64,000 bases of DNA from NCBI RefSeq assembly GCF_027853915.1, contig NZ_JAQGLA010000015.1, forward strand, positions 56,421 through 120,420, in the 5' to 3' direction. The notes beneath the pieces are model-generated. The model was not told the DNA's origin, did no database searches, and saw only the letters and a list, made by a program, of their open reading frames with translations. The DNA is from Saccharopolyspora oryzae (lineage in GTDB: Bacteria > Actinomycetota > Actinomycetes > Mycobacteriales > Pseudonocardiaceae). This document shows, one piece after another, positions 8,542 through 16,905 of this stretch; position 1 is the stretch's first letter, and each line of letters starts with the position of its first letter. The translations under genes were made by a program, and so were the position numbers.

Positions 8542-9330
8542 CTAGGCCAGAAAACCCAACTGGGACGAGAGCTCCTTGGCCGCTATGCGCATTGCTCCGA
8601 CGACTTCTCGCATGCGCTTTCGGGAGAAGCGGTAGGACGGGCCCGAGGCGCTCAGCGCCGCGATGACCTCGCCCTCCTGGTTGTAGACGGCCACCGCCGC
8701 GGCGTTGAGGCCCAGTTCCAGCTCCTCGTAGCTCGTCGCGTACCCGTCGCGGACGATCAGCTCGAAGTCCTTGCGCAGTTGGCCCGCGCTGGTGACGGTC
8801 CGGGTCGTGTAGCGCTCCAAGGGGTGGATCAGCAGGTCGTTCTGGTCCTCGCGCGGCGCGTGCGCCAGCAGCACCTTGCCGCTGGAGGTGGCGTGCAGCG
8901 GCGTGCGCTGACCGACCCAGTTGTGCGCGGTGACCGCGGCGGTACCGCGCGCCTGGCTGATGTTGATGGCGACGTCGTGGTCCCGGATCGCGATGTTGAC
9001 CGTCTCGCCCAGGTCGGCGGCCAGCGACTCGCAGAACGGCCTGCCCAGGCGTGGCAGGTCCATCCGCTCGGTCGCCGCCCCGGCCAACCGCACGATGCCG
9101 AAGCCGATGGCGTACTTGCCGCGCTCTCCCAGCTGCTCCACCAGACCGCGCGCTTCCAGCACGCTGACCAGCCGGGAGGCCGTCGACTTGTGCACTCCCA
9201 GCTCCCCGGCGATCTCGGTGATGCCGGCTTCTCCGTTGCGCGCCAGCAGTTCCAAGACGGTCACGGCCCGATCGACGGACTGCACCAGAGCGCCAGAACT
9301 CCTTCCGCGTGATTCAGCTGCGCTACCCAC
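8542..9330 (-). CDS. IclR-family transcriptional regulator
   Basis: A 262-residue regulator with a winged helix-turn-helix (about residues 17-78, including ELGVHKSTASRLVSVLEARG) and an IclR ligand domain (about 90-255, including ATSSGKVLLAHAP and YEELELGLNAAAVAV). It is divergent from the ferredoxin reductase gene and close to the sarcosine oxidase operon. It is therefore a candidate regulator of betaine or sarcosine breakdown. Similar IclR proteins control betaine-type Rieske systems in other actinobacteria, but the ligand here is not shown by the sequence. Confidence 0.92.
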   Translation of the reverse strand: MGSAAESRGRSSGALVQSVDRAVTVLELLARNGEAGITEIAGELGVHKSTASRLVSVLEARGLVEQLGERGKYAIGFGIVRLAGAATERMDLPRLGRPFCESLAADLGETVNIAIRDHDVAINISQARGTAAVTAHNWVGQRTPLHATSSGKVLLAHAPREDQNDLLIHPLERYTTRTVTSAGQLRKDFELIVRDGYATSYEELELGLNAAAVAVYNQEGEVIAALSASGPSYRFSRKRMREVVGAMRIAAKELSSQLGFLA

Positions 9331-9501
9331 CGGTCAACCGTATCCGTTCGAGGTGCACATTCCAGAACCATCCGTTGTCCCTCTTGACGTTCTCGCAACC
9401 GAAGGGTCAGATTTGTTGCGGATCCCACGTGCTGTTCCTCATTGTGCAACGGAGGTCGGCTTGTTGTCATTCTCCGAGGCCGTCTCGGCCGTGATCGAGA
9501 C

Positions 9502-10686
9502 ATGAGGGCGGTCGCCGTCGTCGGGTCCTCGGTGGCGGGCTGGCGCGCTGCGCAGGAACTGCGCGAGCAGGGCTTCGACGGGCGGCTGGTGATCATCGGC
9601 GCGGAGTCGCACCGGCCCTACGACCGCCCGCCGCTGTCCAAGGAATTCCTGTCCGGCGGGCTGCAACCGGACGAGCTGGCGCTGGGCAGCGATCAGGAGG
9701 AGGCCGACCTGGCCGCCGACTGGCGGCTGGGCACCGCGGCGGTCCGGCTGGACACCCGGCGCGGCGCGGTCGTGCTCGCCGACGGCAGCGAGGTCCGCGT
9801 GGACGGGGTCGTGCTGGCGACGGGATCGGCGCGGCTGAGCCTGCCCGGCACCGGCGAAGCCCCCGGCAGCCACCGGATGCGCACCATCGACGACGCGCTC
9901 GCGCTGCGCGCCGACATCCGCGCGGGCGCGCGCGTGGTCGTGGTCGGCGGTGGGTTGATCGGCACCGAGATCGCCTCCAGCTGCCGGGAACTGGGTGCGC
10001 AGGTGACGCTCGTCGACGCGCAGCACCTGCCGCTGGCGCGAACGCTCGGCATCGAACTGGCGCCGCTGTACTTCGCGCAGCACGAGGACCACGGCGTGAA
10101 GGTGCGGTGCGGAACGCCCGCGACGCGGGTGCTCGCCGAGGACCGCGTGACCGGCGTCGAACTGGCCGACGGGCGGGTGCTCCCGGCGGACGCGGTCGTC
10201 GTCGAGGTCGGGGCGGAGCCGGCGACGCACTGGCTGCGCGGATCCGGCCTGAAGCTCCGCGACGGCGTGGTCACCGACGCCGGCTGCGCCACGGCGTTGC
10301 CGAACGTGGTGGCGGTCGGCGACATCGCCCGCTACCAACCGCTGCACCGCTCGCACACGGTCCGCAGCGACCACTGGTCGACGGCGATGAACCAGCCACC
10401 GGTAGCGGTCCGGAACCTCCTCGCGGGCCGGACCATCGCCCCCTACACCGGAATCCCGCACTACTGGTCCCGCCAGTACGGCTCGACCCTGCAGTTCGCG
10501 GGCTACGCAGGCCCGAAGGACCGGATCACCGTGGTCGACGGATCCCTCGGCTCCCGCCGCTTCGTGGCCACCTACCACCGGGGCGGCCGCCCGGTCGCGG
10601 TCCTGGCGATGAACAGCCCGAAGCAGTTCGCCACCCACCGCCGCCGCCTCACCACGGCCCTGGCCGGACCTGCGAAGCAGGAGTGA
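9502..10686 (+). CDS. FAD-dependent ferredoxin/rubredoxin-type reductase
   Basis: A 394-residue NAD(P)H:ferredoxin reductase of the Rieske oxygenase/P450 electron-chain class. An N-terminal FAD loop (VAVVGSSVAGWRAAQELR), PYDRPPLSKEFL and a second dinucleotide motif (VVVGGGLIGTEIASSCRELGA, about residues 150-170) are visible. It ends in a Reductase_C domain with HYWSRQYGSTLQFAGYAG. It would pass electrons from NAD(P)H to a ferredoxin for an oxygenase, but no oxygenase or ferredoxin gene is adjacent. The ATG at 9502 fits the FAD motif spacing; a TTG at 9442 is possible. Its stop codon overlaps a 17-bp terminator arm. Confidence 0.88.
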   Translation: MRAVAVVGSSVAGWRAAQELREQGFDGRLVIIGAESHRPYDRPPLSKEFLSGGLQPDELALGSDQEEADLAADWRLGTAAVRLDTRRGAVVLADGSEVRVDGVVLATGSARLSLPGTGEAPGSHRMRTIDDALALRADIRAGARVVVVGGGLIGTEIASSCRELGAQVTLVDAQHLPLARTLGIELAPLYFAQHEDHGVKVRCGTPATRVLAEDRVTGVELADGRVLPADAVVVEVGAEPATHWLRGSGLKLRDGVVTDAGCATALPNVVAVGDIARYQPLHRSHTVRSDHWSTAMNQPPVAVRNLLAGRTIAPYTGIPHYWSRQYGSTLQFAGYAGPKDRITVVDGSLGSRRFVATYHRGGRPVAVLAMNSPKQFATHRRRLTTALAGPAKQE

Positions 10687-10729
10687 ACGGTCCGTTCGCC
10701 TCACCGAGGAGTGCGAACGGACCGTTCAC
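10683..10729. terminator. Bidirectional terminator hairpin
   Basis: Perfect 17-bp arms (10683-10699 and 10713-10729, GTGAACGGTCCGTTCGC and its complement) around a 13-bp loop. They lie between the convergent reductase and soxG. The left arm contains the reductase stop codon. Confidence 0.82.
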
Positions 10730-10736
10730 CTCGCGC

Positions 10737-11354
10737 TCATCCGGCGGTGAACTCCTGCATGGCGTCCAGGAGGACGTCTGCGAGGTAGGCCGCGAAGGAG
10801 TTCCGGACCAGGATGCGGTAGGTCGGTTCCCGGTCGAGCTGCCAGAGGATCGCCTGGGTCCGGCCGATCAGGGTCTGGGCGCAGTGGCCGGGGGTGAAGG
10901 ACCACCTCGGGTGCAGGTCCAGGGAGCAGAGCTTCTCCAGGACTTCCCGGGACATCGGGCCGGACAGGCGCAGCGCGGTCCGGTTCGCCGATACGTCCAC
11001 AGTGGACCCCAAGGAGTCCGAGAGGGCGTCGTCGAGAGCCGCGAGGATGGTGGGGGCCCGACCGTCCGGGGCGGTCAGGAGCCATTCGTCGGGGCCCAGC
11101 CAGAGGGCTGCGGTGTCTTCGTCGCCCGAGACGAGGTTCGGCTCGTGGTGCGGCAGCGCGAGGCCGAGGGCGTGCTCGATCCTGGCCACCGCCGGGCTGC
11201 CCGGGTGCACCCGGAGGTCCACCTGGGTCAGGAACGGCTCTTCGACGAGCTGGACCGCCGGTCCGCTGCGGGCCGCGAACTCGGTCGCGCGGGCGCCGAG
11301 GGGGCTGCGGCGGAGGGTGTCGACCTCCTGGTCGACGGGGCTAACGACCGTCAC
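10737..11354 (-). CDS. soxG: Sarcosine oxidase gamma subunit
   Basis: A 205-residue gamma subunit of heterotetrameric sarcosine oxidase. It has the family core RTALRLSGPMSREVLEKLCSLDLHP and WLGPDEWLL, a GcvT-like fold that packs against the alpha subunit. The GTG at 11354 has GAAGGAG upstream and overlaps the end of soxA by 14 bp, so the two are translationally coupled. It is the last gene of soxB-soxD-soxA-soxG and ends at a strong hairpin. The complex oxidises sarcosine to glycine, H2O2 and 5,10-methylene-THF. Confidence 0.92.
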   Translation of the reverse strand: MTVVSPVDQEVDTLRRSPLGARATEFAARSGPAVQLVEEPFLTQVDLRVHPGSPAVARIEHALGLALPHHEPNLVSGDEDTAALWLGPDEWLLTAPDGRAPTILAALDDALSDSLGSTVDVSANRTALRLSGPMSREVLEKLCSLDLHPRWSFTPGHCAQTLIGRTQAILWQLDREPTYRILVRNSFAAYLADVLLDAMQEFTAG

Positions 11355-14157
11355 GGCGGGCTCCTTCCAGGTCGTAGAACACCGGCTCGGTCACTTCGAC
11401 CGGGATGCGGCGGCCGTCCACCGGCACGTGCAGGACTTCGCCGATGCGGTGCCGGCCGCCGCGGACCAGCGCCATCGCGAAGCCGCGCTCCAGGACCGCG
11501 CTGCGGTAGCTGGAGGTGACGTGCCCGAGCATCGGCACCGGCGGCACCAGCGGGACGTCCGGCTCCACCAGGTGCGCGCCCTCCGGCAGCACGTCGGCGG
11601 GATCCACCGGGAGCAGCCCGACCAGCTGCTTGCGGTCCTCGCGGGCGGTGTCCGGGCGGGAGAAGGAGCGCTTGCCGATGAAGTCCTTGCGCTTGGACAC
11701 CACCCAGTCCATGCCCAGGTCGTGCGGGGTCACGGTGGCGTCGGTGTCCTGGCCGACGATCACGAACCCCTTCTCCGCGCGCAGCACGTGCATGGTCTCG
11801 GTGCCGTAGGGCGTGATGCCGAAGTCCTGCCCGGCTTCGTGCACCGCCTCCCACAGCGCCAGGCCGTACCAGGACGGCGCGTTGATCTCGTAGGCCAGCT
11901 CGCCGGAGAACGAGATCCGGCAGATCCGGGCCGGAATCCCGTTGGACAGCTCGGTTTCCCGGAACTCCATGAAGCCGAAGGCCTCGTTCGAGACGTCCAG
12001 GTCCGGCGCCAGCCGGGCCACCACGTCCCGCGAGTCGGGCCCGACCACGGCCACCGCCGCCCACTGCTCGGTCACCGACGTGCAGTGCACCGCCAGGTGC
12101 GGCCACTCGGTCTGCAGCCACTCCTCCAGCCACTCCAGCACCGTCGCGGCGCCGCCGGTCGTGGTGCTCATCAGGTAGCGGTCCTCGGCCAGCCGGATGG
12201 ACACGCCGTCGTCGAAGACCATCCCGTCCGCGGTGCACATGACGCCGTAGCGGGCCTTGCCGACCGCGAGCTTGGCGAAGGCGTTGGTGTAGATGCGGTT
12301 GAGGAACTCCGGTGCGTCCGGCCCGACGATCTCGATCCGGCCGAGCGTGGACACGTCCTGCATCGCCACACCGGTGCGCGCCGCCAGGCATTCGCGGTGC
12401 ACCGCGGCGGCCATGTCCTCGCCGGGCTGCGGGTAGTACCGGGGCCGCTTCCACTGGCCGACGTCCTCGAACTCCGCGCCGTGCTCCACGTGCCAGGAGT
12501 GCATCGGCGTGGTGCGCACGGGGTCGTGCAGCTCGCCGCGGTCGCGGCCGGCCAGCAGCGCGAACGACACCGGGACGTGCGGCGGGCGGAAGGTCGTGGT
12601 GCCGACCTCGCCCGGCGATTCCGCGCCCAGCGCCTCGGCGATGACGCCGATGGCGTTGACCCCGGAGGTCTTGCCCTGGTCGTTGCCGGTGCCGATGGTC
12701 GTGTAGCGCTTGACGTGCTCGACGGAGCGCATCCCCGCGCCGACCGCCCGCCACACGTCGGCGACCGTGGCATCCCGCTGCAGGTCGACGAAGTGCTGCG
12801 TCCACTCCGACGGTTCGCCCTCGCCCGGCACCAGCCACACCGGCCGCGGCCCGGCGACCGGGCGGTCCCCGGCCACCGGCGGCACCGGCGGGGCCGCGAT
12901 CCGGAAACCGCAGGCAGTGGCCGCTTCCGCACCCGCTGCCAGACCCTGGGCGAGGCAGCCCGCGAGGTCGTAGGTGCCGCGGGCGGACCCGACCACCTTG
13001 GGGCGCCCGGGTTCCTGCTCCGGCACGAACCCCGCCACCAGCCGGTCCCAGCGCAGCGAGCCGCCTGCCTGGCTGTAGAGCTGCACCGCGGGGTTCCACC
13101 CGCCGCACACCGCCAGCAGATCGCAGTCGACGTCGACCGGCGTGCCGCCCTCGAGGCCCGCGATGCGCGCCGAGGTGATGCGCCGGTCGCCGGTGGTCCC
13201 GACGACGGCGGAACCGGTGAACACCTGCGCTCCCAACGAATTCGCCAGCTCGACCAGCCGCTGCGGTGGTTCCGGACGCGTGTCGACCACCGCGCGGACC
13301 CGCGCGCCGGCGGCGGCGAGATCGGCGGCGGTCAGGTAGGCGCTGTCGGACGTGGTCACCACGACGGCGTCCTGACCCGGCAGCACCGCGAAGCGCTTGA
13401 GGTAGGTGCGCACCGCCGAGGCGAGCATGATGCCCGGCCGGTCGTTGTCGGCGAAGACCATCGGACGTTCGGTCGCCCCGGTGGCCAGCACCACCCGCCG
13501 CGCCCGCACGTGCCACAGCCGCTCGCGGTCGCCCCGGCGCTCGGCGACGAGCAGGTAGTCGTGGTCGTAGTACCCGATCGCGGCGGAACGGGTCAGCACC
13601 CGGACCTCCGGCATGTCCACGAATTCCCTCGCGGCACGGGAAATCCACTCCCCCGCGTCGCGCCCGTCGATGCGCTCGTCGCCGTCGAGCAGCGATCCGC
13701 CGAGGTGGCGGCCCTGCTCGACCAGCATCACCCGCGCGCCGCTGCGCCCGGCCGCCAGCGCGGCGGCGATCCCGGCCGGGCCGCCGCCGACCACGACCAC
13801 GTCGACGTGCACGTACTTCTTGTCGCGGACCGTGGGATCCGGCGCGTTGCTGAGCCAGCCGACCCCGGACAGGCTCGCCACCTGGAGTCCGTCGCGCAGC
13901 TCCAGGGTGGTGGCGGGCACCATCGGTTCCGGACCGCCGCTGAGCACCTGGACCAGCGCGTTCGGCTCGGTGCCGTCGGCGGTGAGGATGCCGCGCGGCC
14001 GGTCCCGGTAGATCGACGAGCCGACCTCGATGCGGCCGTTGGCCAGCAGCGCCGAGGCCAGCGTGTCGCCGGGGTGGCCGGTGAGCTCGATGCCGTCGCA
14101 GGTGAACCGCAGGGTGCGGGCGCGGTCGATGCGACCGCCTTCGGCCAGGCGTGTCAT
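11341..14157 (-). CDS. soxA: Sarcosine oxidase alpha subunit
   Basis: A 938-residue alpha subunit. The N-terminal ferredoxin-like 'plug' (about residues 15-110, LRFTCDGIELTGHPGDTLASALLANG) precedes an NAD-binding Rossmann domain with VVVVGGGPAGIAAALAAG (about 120-135). A central FAD/NAD module (ATGATERPMVF) follows. A C-terminal GcvT-type aminomethyltransferase domain starts near residue 560 (QDVSTLGRIEIVGPDAPEFLNRIYTN) and transfers the formaldehyde unit to tetrahydrofolate. The length matches the family. Its ATG overlaps the soxD stop by 4 bp (ATGA). Confidence 0.95.
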   Translation of the reverse strand: MTRLAEGGRIDRARTLRFTCDGIELTGHPGDTLASALLANGRIEVGSSIYRDRPRGILTADGTEPNALVQVLSGGPEPMVPATTLELRDGLQVASLSGVGWLSNAPDPTVRDKKYVHVDVVVVGGGPAGIAAALAAGRSGARVMLVEQGRHLGGSLLDGDERIDGRDAGEWISRAAREFVDMPEVRVLTRSAAIGYYDHDYLLVAERRGDRERLWHVRARRVVLATGATERPMVFADNDRPGIMLASAVRTYLKRFAVLPGQDAVVVTTSDSAYLTAADLAAAGARVRAVVDTRPEPPQRLVELANSLGAQVFTGSAVVGTTGDRRITSARIAGLEGGTPVDVDCDLLAVCGGWNPAVQLYSQAGGSLRWDRLVAGFVPEQEPGRPKVVGSARGTYDLAGCLAQGLAAGAEAATACGFRIAAPPVPPVAGDRPVAGPRPVWLVPGEGEPSEWTQHFVDLQRDATVADVWRAVGAGMRSVEHVKRYTTIGTGNDQGKTSGVNAIGVIAEALGAESPGEVGTTTFRPPHVPVSFALLAGRDRGELHDPVRTTPMHSWHVEHGAEFEDVGQWKRPRYYPQPGEDMAAAVHRECLAARTGVAMQDVSTLGRIEIVGPDAPEFLNRIYTNAFAKLAVGKARYGVMCTADGMVFDDGVSIRLAEDRYLMSTTTGGAATVLEWLEEWLQTEWPHLAVHCTSVTEQWAAVAVVGPDSRDVVARLAPDLDVSNEAFGFMEFRETELSNGIPARICRISFSGELAYEINAPSWYGLALWEAVHEAGQDFGITPYGTETMHVLRAEKGFVIVGQDTDATVTPHDLGMDWVVSKRKDFIGKRSFSRPDTAREDRKQLVGLLPVDPADVLPEGAHLVEPDVPLVPPVPMLGHVTSSYRSAVLERGFAMALVRGGRHRIGEVLHVPVDGRRIPVEVTEPVFYDLEGARRDGR

Positions 14158-14411
14158 GGCAGCACCTTCTCGGGACGCATCTCGTTGGTCGTGGTGTCGC
14201 GGACGACGTTGAACCAGCGGCGGCAGCCCGCGGTGTGCGCCCAGCGCTCGTGGAACAACCCGCGCGGGTTGTCGCGGACGAAGAGGTATTCCGCCCACGC
14301 CGCGTCGTCCAGTTCGGCGGGGTTCTCGGGGAAGTCGACGTGGGCTTGACCGCCGTAGTGGAACTCGGTCTCGTCCCGATCCCCGCACCAGGGGCAGTGG
14401 ATCAACAGCAT
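14154..14411 (-). CDS. soxD: Sarcosine oxidase delta subunit
   Basis: An 85-residue zinc-binding delta subunit. Cys6, Cys9, His59 and Cys63 occupy exactly the positions of the four zinc ligands in crystallised heterotetrameric sarcosine oxidases (CPWC near the start, WAHTAGCRRWF near the end). It stabilises the complex. The open frame continues upstream through soxB in another phase, but the ATG at 14411 gives the correct family length. It overlaps soxA by 4 bp. The 89-bp gap to soxB is filled largely by a palindromic repeat. Confidence 0.93.
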   Translation of the reverse strand: MLLIHCPWCGDRDETEFHYGGQAHVDFPENPAELDDAAWAEYLFVRDNPRGLFHERWAHTAGCRRWFNVVRDTTTNEMRPEKVLP

Positions 14412-14447
14412 CGGGAACTCCAAACTCGCGGAAGACCTTCGCGTTGA

Positions 14448-14493
14448 CGCAAATTCCATTGAAATCGGATGTTCGATTTCAATGGAATTTGCG
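14448..14493. repeat. Dispersed palindromic repeat, copy B (inside sox operon)
   Basis: Perfect 19-bp arms at 14448-14466 and 14475-14493 around 8 bp. The arms read CGCAAATTCCATTGAAATC, so relative to copy A the inner core is inverted while the outer CGCAAA is kept. It lies between soxB and soxD, where an RNA hairpin could attenuate transcription or protect mRNA ends within the operon. Confidence 0.9.
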
Positions 14494-14500
14494 GGGACAC

Positions 14501-15721
14501 CTAGTGCGCCACCGCGGCGGCGCCGTGCTCGTCGATGAGGGCGCCGGTGGTGAACCTGTCCAGGCCGTAGGGCTCGTTGATCGGGTGCGGCTCGCCGGTG
14601 GCGATGGTGTGCGCGTAGACCCAGCCCACACCCGGCGTCGCCTTGAAACCTCCGGTGCCCCAACCGCAGTTGAGGTAGAGGTTCTCGTACGGCGTCGGCC
14701 CGATGATCGGTGACGCGTCGGGCGTGACGTCGACAGTGCCCGCCCAGGTCCGGATCACGTGGGCGCGCTCGAAGATCGGGAACAGTTCCAGCGCCGCCGC
14801 CATCTGCTGCTCGATCACGTGCACCGAACCGCGCTGGCCGTAACCGTTGTAGCTGTCGACACCCGCGCCCAGCACCAGTTCGCCCTTGTGCGCCTGGCTG
14901 CAGTAGACGTGCACGTGGTTGGACATCACCACGCACGGGTGGATCGGCTCCAGCAGCTCGGACACCAGCGCCTGCAGCGGATGGCTCTGCAGCGGCAGGC
15001 GCAGGCCGAGCTGATCGGTGAGCAGCGACGTGCGGCCGGCCGCGGCGAGCGCGACGCGACCCGCGCCGATCGGGCCGAGCGAGGTCTGCACCCCGGTGAC
15101 CCGATCGCCGTCGAGCTGGAAGCCCGTCACCTCGCACCCCTGGATCAGGTCCACGCCCATCTCGTCGGCCTTGCGCGCGAACGCCCAGGCCACGTGGTCG
15201 TGCTTGGCGATCCCGCCGCGGCGCTGCAAGGTCGCGCCGAGCACGGGGTAGCGGACGTCGCTGGAGAGGTTGAGGATCGGGCACAGCTCGGCGATCTCGT
15301 CGGGCTCGACCCATTCGGCGTCGACGCCGTTGAGCTGGTTGGCGAACACCCGCCGCCGCGAATCGCGCACCTCCTGCTCGGTGTGCGCCAGGTTGAGCAC
15401 CCCGCGCTGGCTGAGCAGGAAGTCGTACTCCAGCTCGGCGGGCAGCTGCTCCCACAGGTCCAGCGCGTGGTTGTACAGCTTGGCGCTCTCGTCGAAGAGG
15501 TAGTTGGAGCGGATGATCGTGGTGTTGCGGGCCATGTTGCCGCCGGCGAGCCAGCCGCGCTCGAGCACCGCGACGTCGGTGATGCCGTGGTTGCGGGCCA
15601 GGTAGTAGGCGGTGGCCAGGCCGTGACCACCGGAGCCGACGATCACCACGTCGTAGTGCCGCTTCGGTTCCGGGGTCCGCCACAGCCTCGGCGGCGGTTC
15701 GGGCAAGGGGGTGGAAACCAC
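14501..15721 (-). CDS. soxB: Sarcosine oxidase beta subunit
   Basis: A 406-residue flavoprotein subunit that carries out the amine oxidation. The N-terminal FAD loop is [42 protein letters not shown] includes His174, matching the histidine (about 172-173 in characterised enzymes) that covalently binds FMN at the interface. The C-terminal [20 protein letters not shown] and [14 protein letters not shown] are typical. The GTG at 15721 has GGAGG 5 bp upstream; a TTG four codons earlier is the alternative. First gene of the sox operon, divergent from a GntR regulator. Confidence 0.95.
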   Translation of the reverse strand: MVSTPLPEPPPRLWRTPEPKRHYDVVIVGSGGHGLATAYYLARNHGITDVAVLERGWLAGGNMARNTTIIRSNYLFDESAKLYNHALDLWEQLPAELEYDFLLSQRGVLNLAHTEQEVRDSRRRVFANQLNGVDAEWVEPDEIAELCPILNLSSDVRYPVLGATLQRRGGIAKHDHVAWAFARKADEMGVDLIQGCEVTGFQLDGDRVTGVQTSLGPIGAGRVALAAAGRTSLLTDQLGLRLPLQSHPLQALVSELLEPIHPCVVMSNHVHVYCSQAHKGELVLGAGVDSYNGYGQRGSVHVIEQQMAAALELFPIFERAHVIRTWAGTVDVTPDASPIIGPTPYENLYLNCGWGTGGFKATPGVGWVYAHTIATGEPHPINEPYGLDRFTTGALIDEHGAAAVAH

Positions 15722-15785
15722 CGCGACCTCCAACGCGAAAGACGGGAGCGACCAGTGGGACTGATGGAGTGAAAGTGTTCGGCGA

Positions 15786-15799
15786 ACTGATATATCAGT
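15786..15799. promoter_or_regulatory. Operator-like palindrome upstream of GntR and soxB
   Basis: ACTGATATATCAGT is a perfect 14-bp palindrome lying 22 bp before the GTG of the GntR gene and 65 bp before soxB. Its size and AT-rich centre fit a FadR/FCD-type GntR operator. It may also overlap a -10 element, so binding would repress one or both divergent promoters. The link to this regulator is inferred from position. Confidence 0.72.
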
Positions 15800-15820
15800 C
15801 TGTGCGGTAGGCTACGAGAC

Positions 15821-16477
15821 GTGTCCGCAGCCGTCAATTCCCGATCCGGAGAGCAGCCCTCACAGGCCGAGCGCGCCTACCTGACCTTGCGCGACCTGAT
15901 CCTGACCCTGCAGCTGCCGCCCGGCGCTCCCGTCCAGGAGGAGCCGCTGAGCGGTGAGCTCGGCATCGGCCGCACCCCCTTCCGGGAGGCCATCAAGCGC
16001 CTGGAGGCCGAGTCGCTGGTGGCGATCTACCCGCGCCGCGGCACCTTCGTCACCGAGGTCAACATCACCGACCACGCGCTGATCGCCGACGTGCGCCGCC
16101 GCCTGGAAGGTCACGCCGCGCGCCGCGCCGCCGAGCGCGCCACCGACGCCGAGCGGTCCGAGCTGGACGAGCTGCGCACGCTGACCGAGGACCTGGGCAA
16201 CGACCAGTCGGTGATCATGGACGTCGACGCCCGGGTGCACCGGACGATCTACCACTGCACCCACAACCGCTACCTCGAAGGCACGCTCGGCCAGTACTAC
16301 AACCTGGCCCTGCGGATCTGGCACCTGTTCTTCGACCGCCTGCCGAACGTCTCGGACCACGTCGCCGAGCACTCGGAGCTGCTGAAGGCGATCATCGCCG
16401 CCGATGCCGACGGGGCCGACCGCATCGCGGTCGCCCACGTGGACGACTTCGAACAGTCCATCCGCCAAGCCATCTGA
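15821..16477 (+). CDS. GntR-family regulator (FCD/FadR subgroup)
   Basis: A 218-residue repressor. The N-terminal winged helix (about residues 15-78) contains SGELGIGRTPFREAIKRLEAESLV, and the C-terminal all-helical FCD domain (about 85-215) carries the metal/ligand residues of DVDARVHRTIYHCTHN and HVAEHSELLKAI. It is divergent from soxB with an operator-like palindrome between them, so it probably controls sarcosine oxidase. The start is a GTG at 15821. The ligand may be sarcosine, glycine or a betaine derivative, which is only a guess from context. Confidence 0.92.
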   Translation: MSAAVNSRSGEQPSQAERAYLTLRDLILTLQLPPGAPVQEEPLSGELGIGRTPFREAIKRLEAESLVAIYPRRGTFVTEVNITDHALIADVRRRLEGHAARRAAERATDAERSELDELRTLTEDLGNDQSVIMDVDARVHRTIYHCTHNRYLEGTLGQYYNLALRIWHLFFDRLPNVSDHVAEHSELLKAIIAADADGADRIAVAHVDDFEQSIRQAI

Positions 16478-16905
16478 GCGGCACGCGATTTACCGAGGCG
16501 GGGCAAGCACGTTCTCCGCATCCCACCCCGACTCCGCAACGTATCCGGCCAAATACGGAGAGTGTTGCGAACGTCGCACGAGCCCGCCTCGACCGCCTGT
16601 TCCGCGCTGCGGCCTGATCGACTACCGCCGAACCTCCGGATCCCGGCGATCACCGGGGCGCTGATCGCCCTGCGGAGCGGCGGATTTCCCTTCCGGAGGA
16701 ACGGAAATCGGACTAGTCCGTTCGAGTCGATCGTCACTCGGACAGGCCAGCCAGGGGCCACTGCTCGTCGACGCCGAAGGGGTTCTCGCCCCCGTTTCGG
16801 TCGACGGCCAAATTGGTCCCGACGTGTCCTTGACGTGCACCCTCCCGGAGGCGCACTGTTGCGGTAGACGCAGGGAGTTGTCGTAGACGCAACAAGGCGG
16901 CAGCT
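16478..16905. other. Intergenic region upstream of decayed gene
   Basis: A gap of 428 bp after the GntR gene. I see no convincing intact gene. Two direct copies of GTAGACGCA (about 16864-16872 and 16883-16891) lie just ahead of the decayed gene that follows, a possible relic regulatory site. It may hold lost 5' coding sequence of that pseudogene, but no frame is recognisable. Confidence 0.5.

Noticed and set aside
9331..9501. Distant matching TCCGTTG / CAACGGA half-sites as an IclR operator
   Set aside because: The half-sites are about 75 bp apart and short; chance is likely in this composition.
11351..13648. Very long open frames overlapping soxA in other phases on the minus strand
   Set aside because: High GC leaves antisense and shifted frames open. 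Their composition is Arg/Pro/Gly-rich without family motifs, while soxA carries all expected domains.
14154..15683. A single long frame that would fuse soxD to a 420-residue N-terminal extension
   Set aside because: The extension is the soxB region read out of phase. The ATG at 14411 gives the exact delta-subunit length and zinc-ligand numbering.
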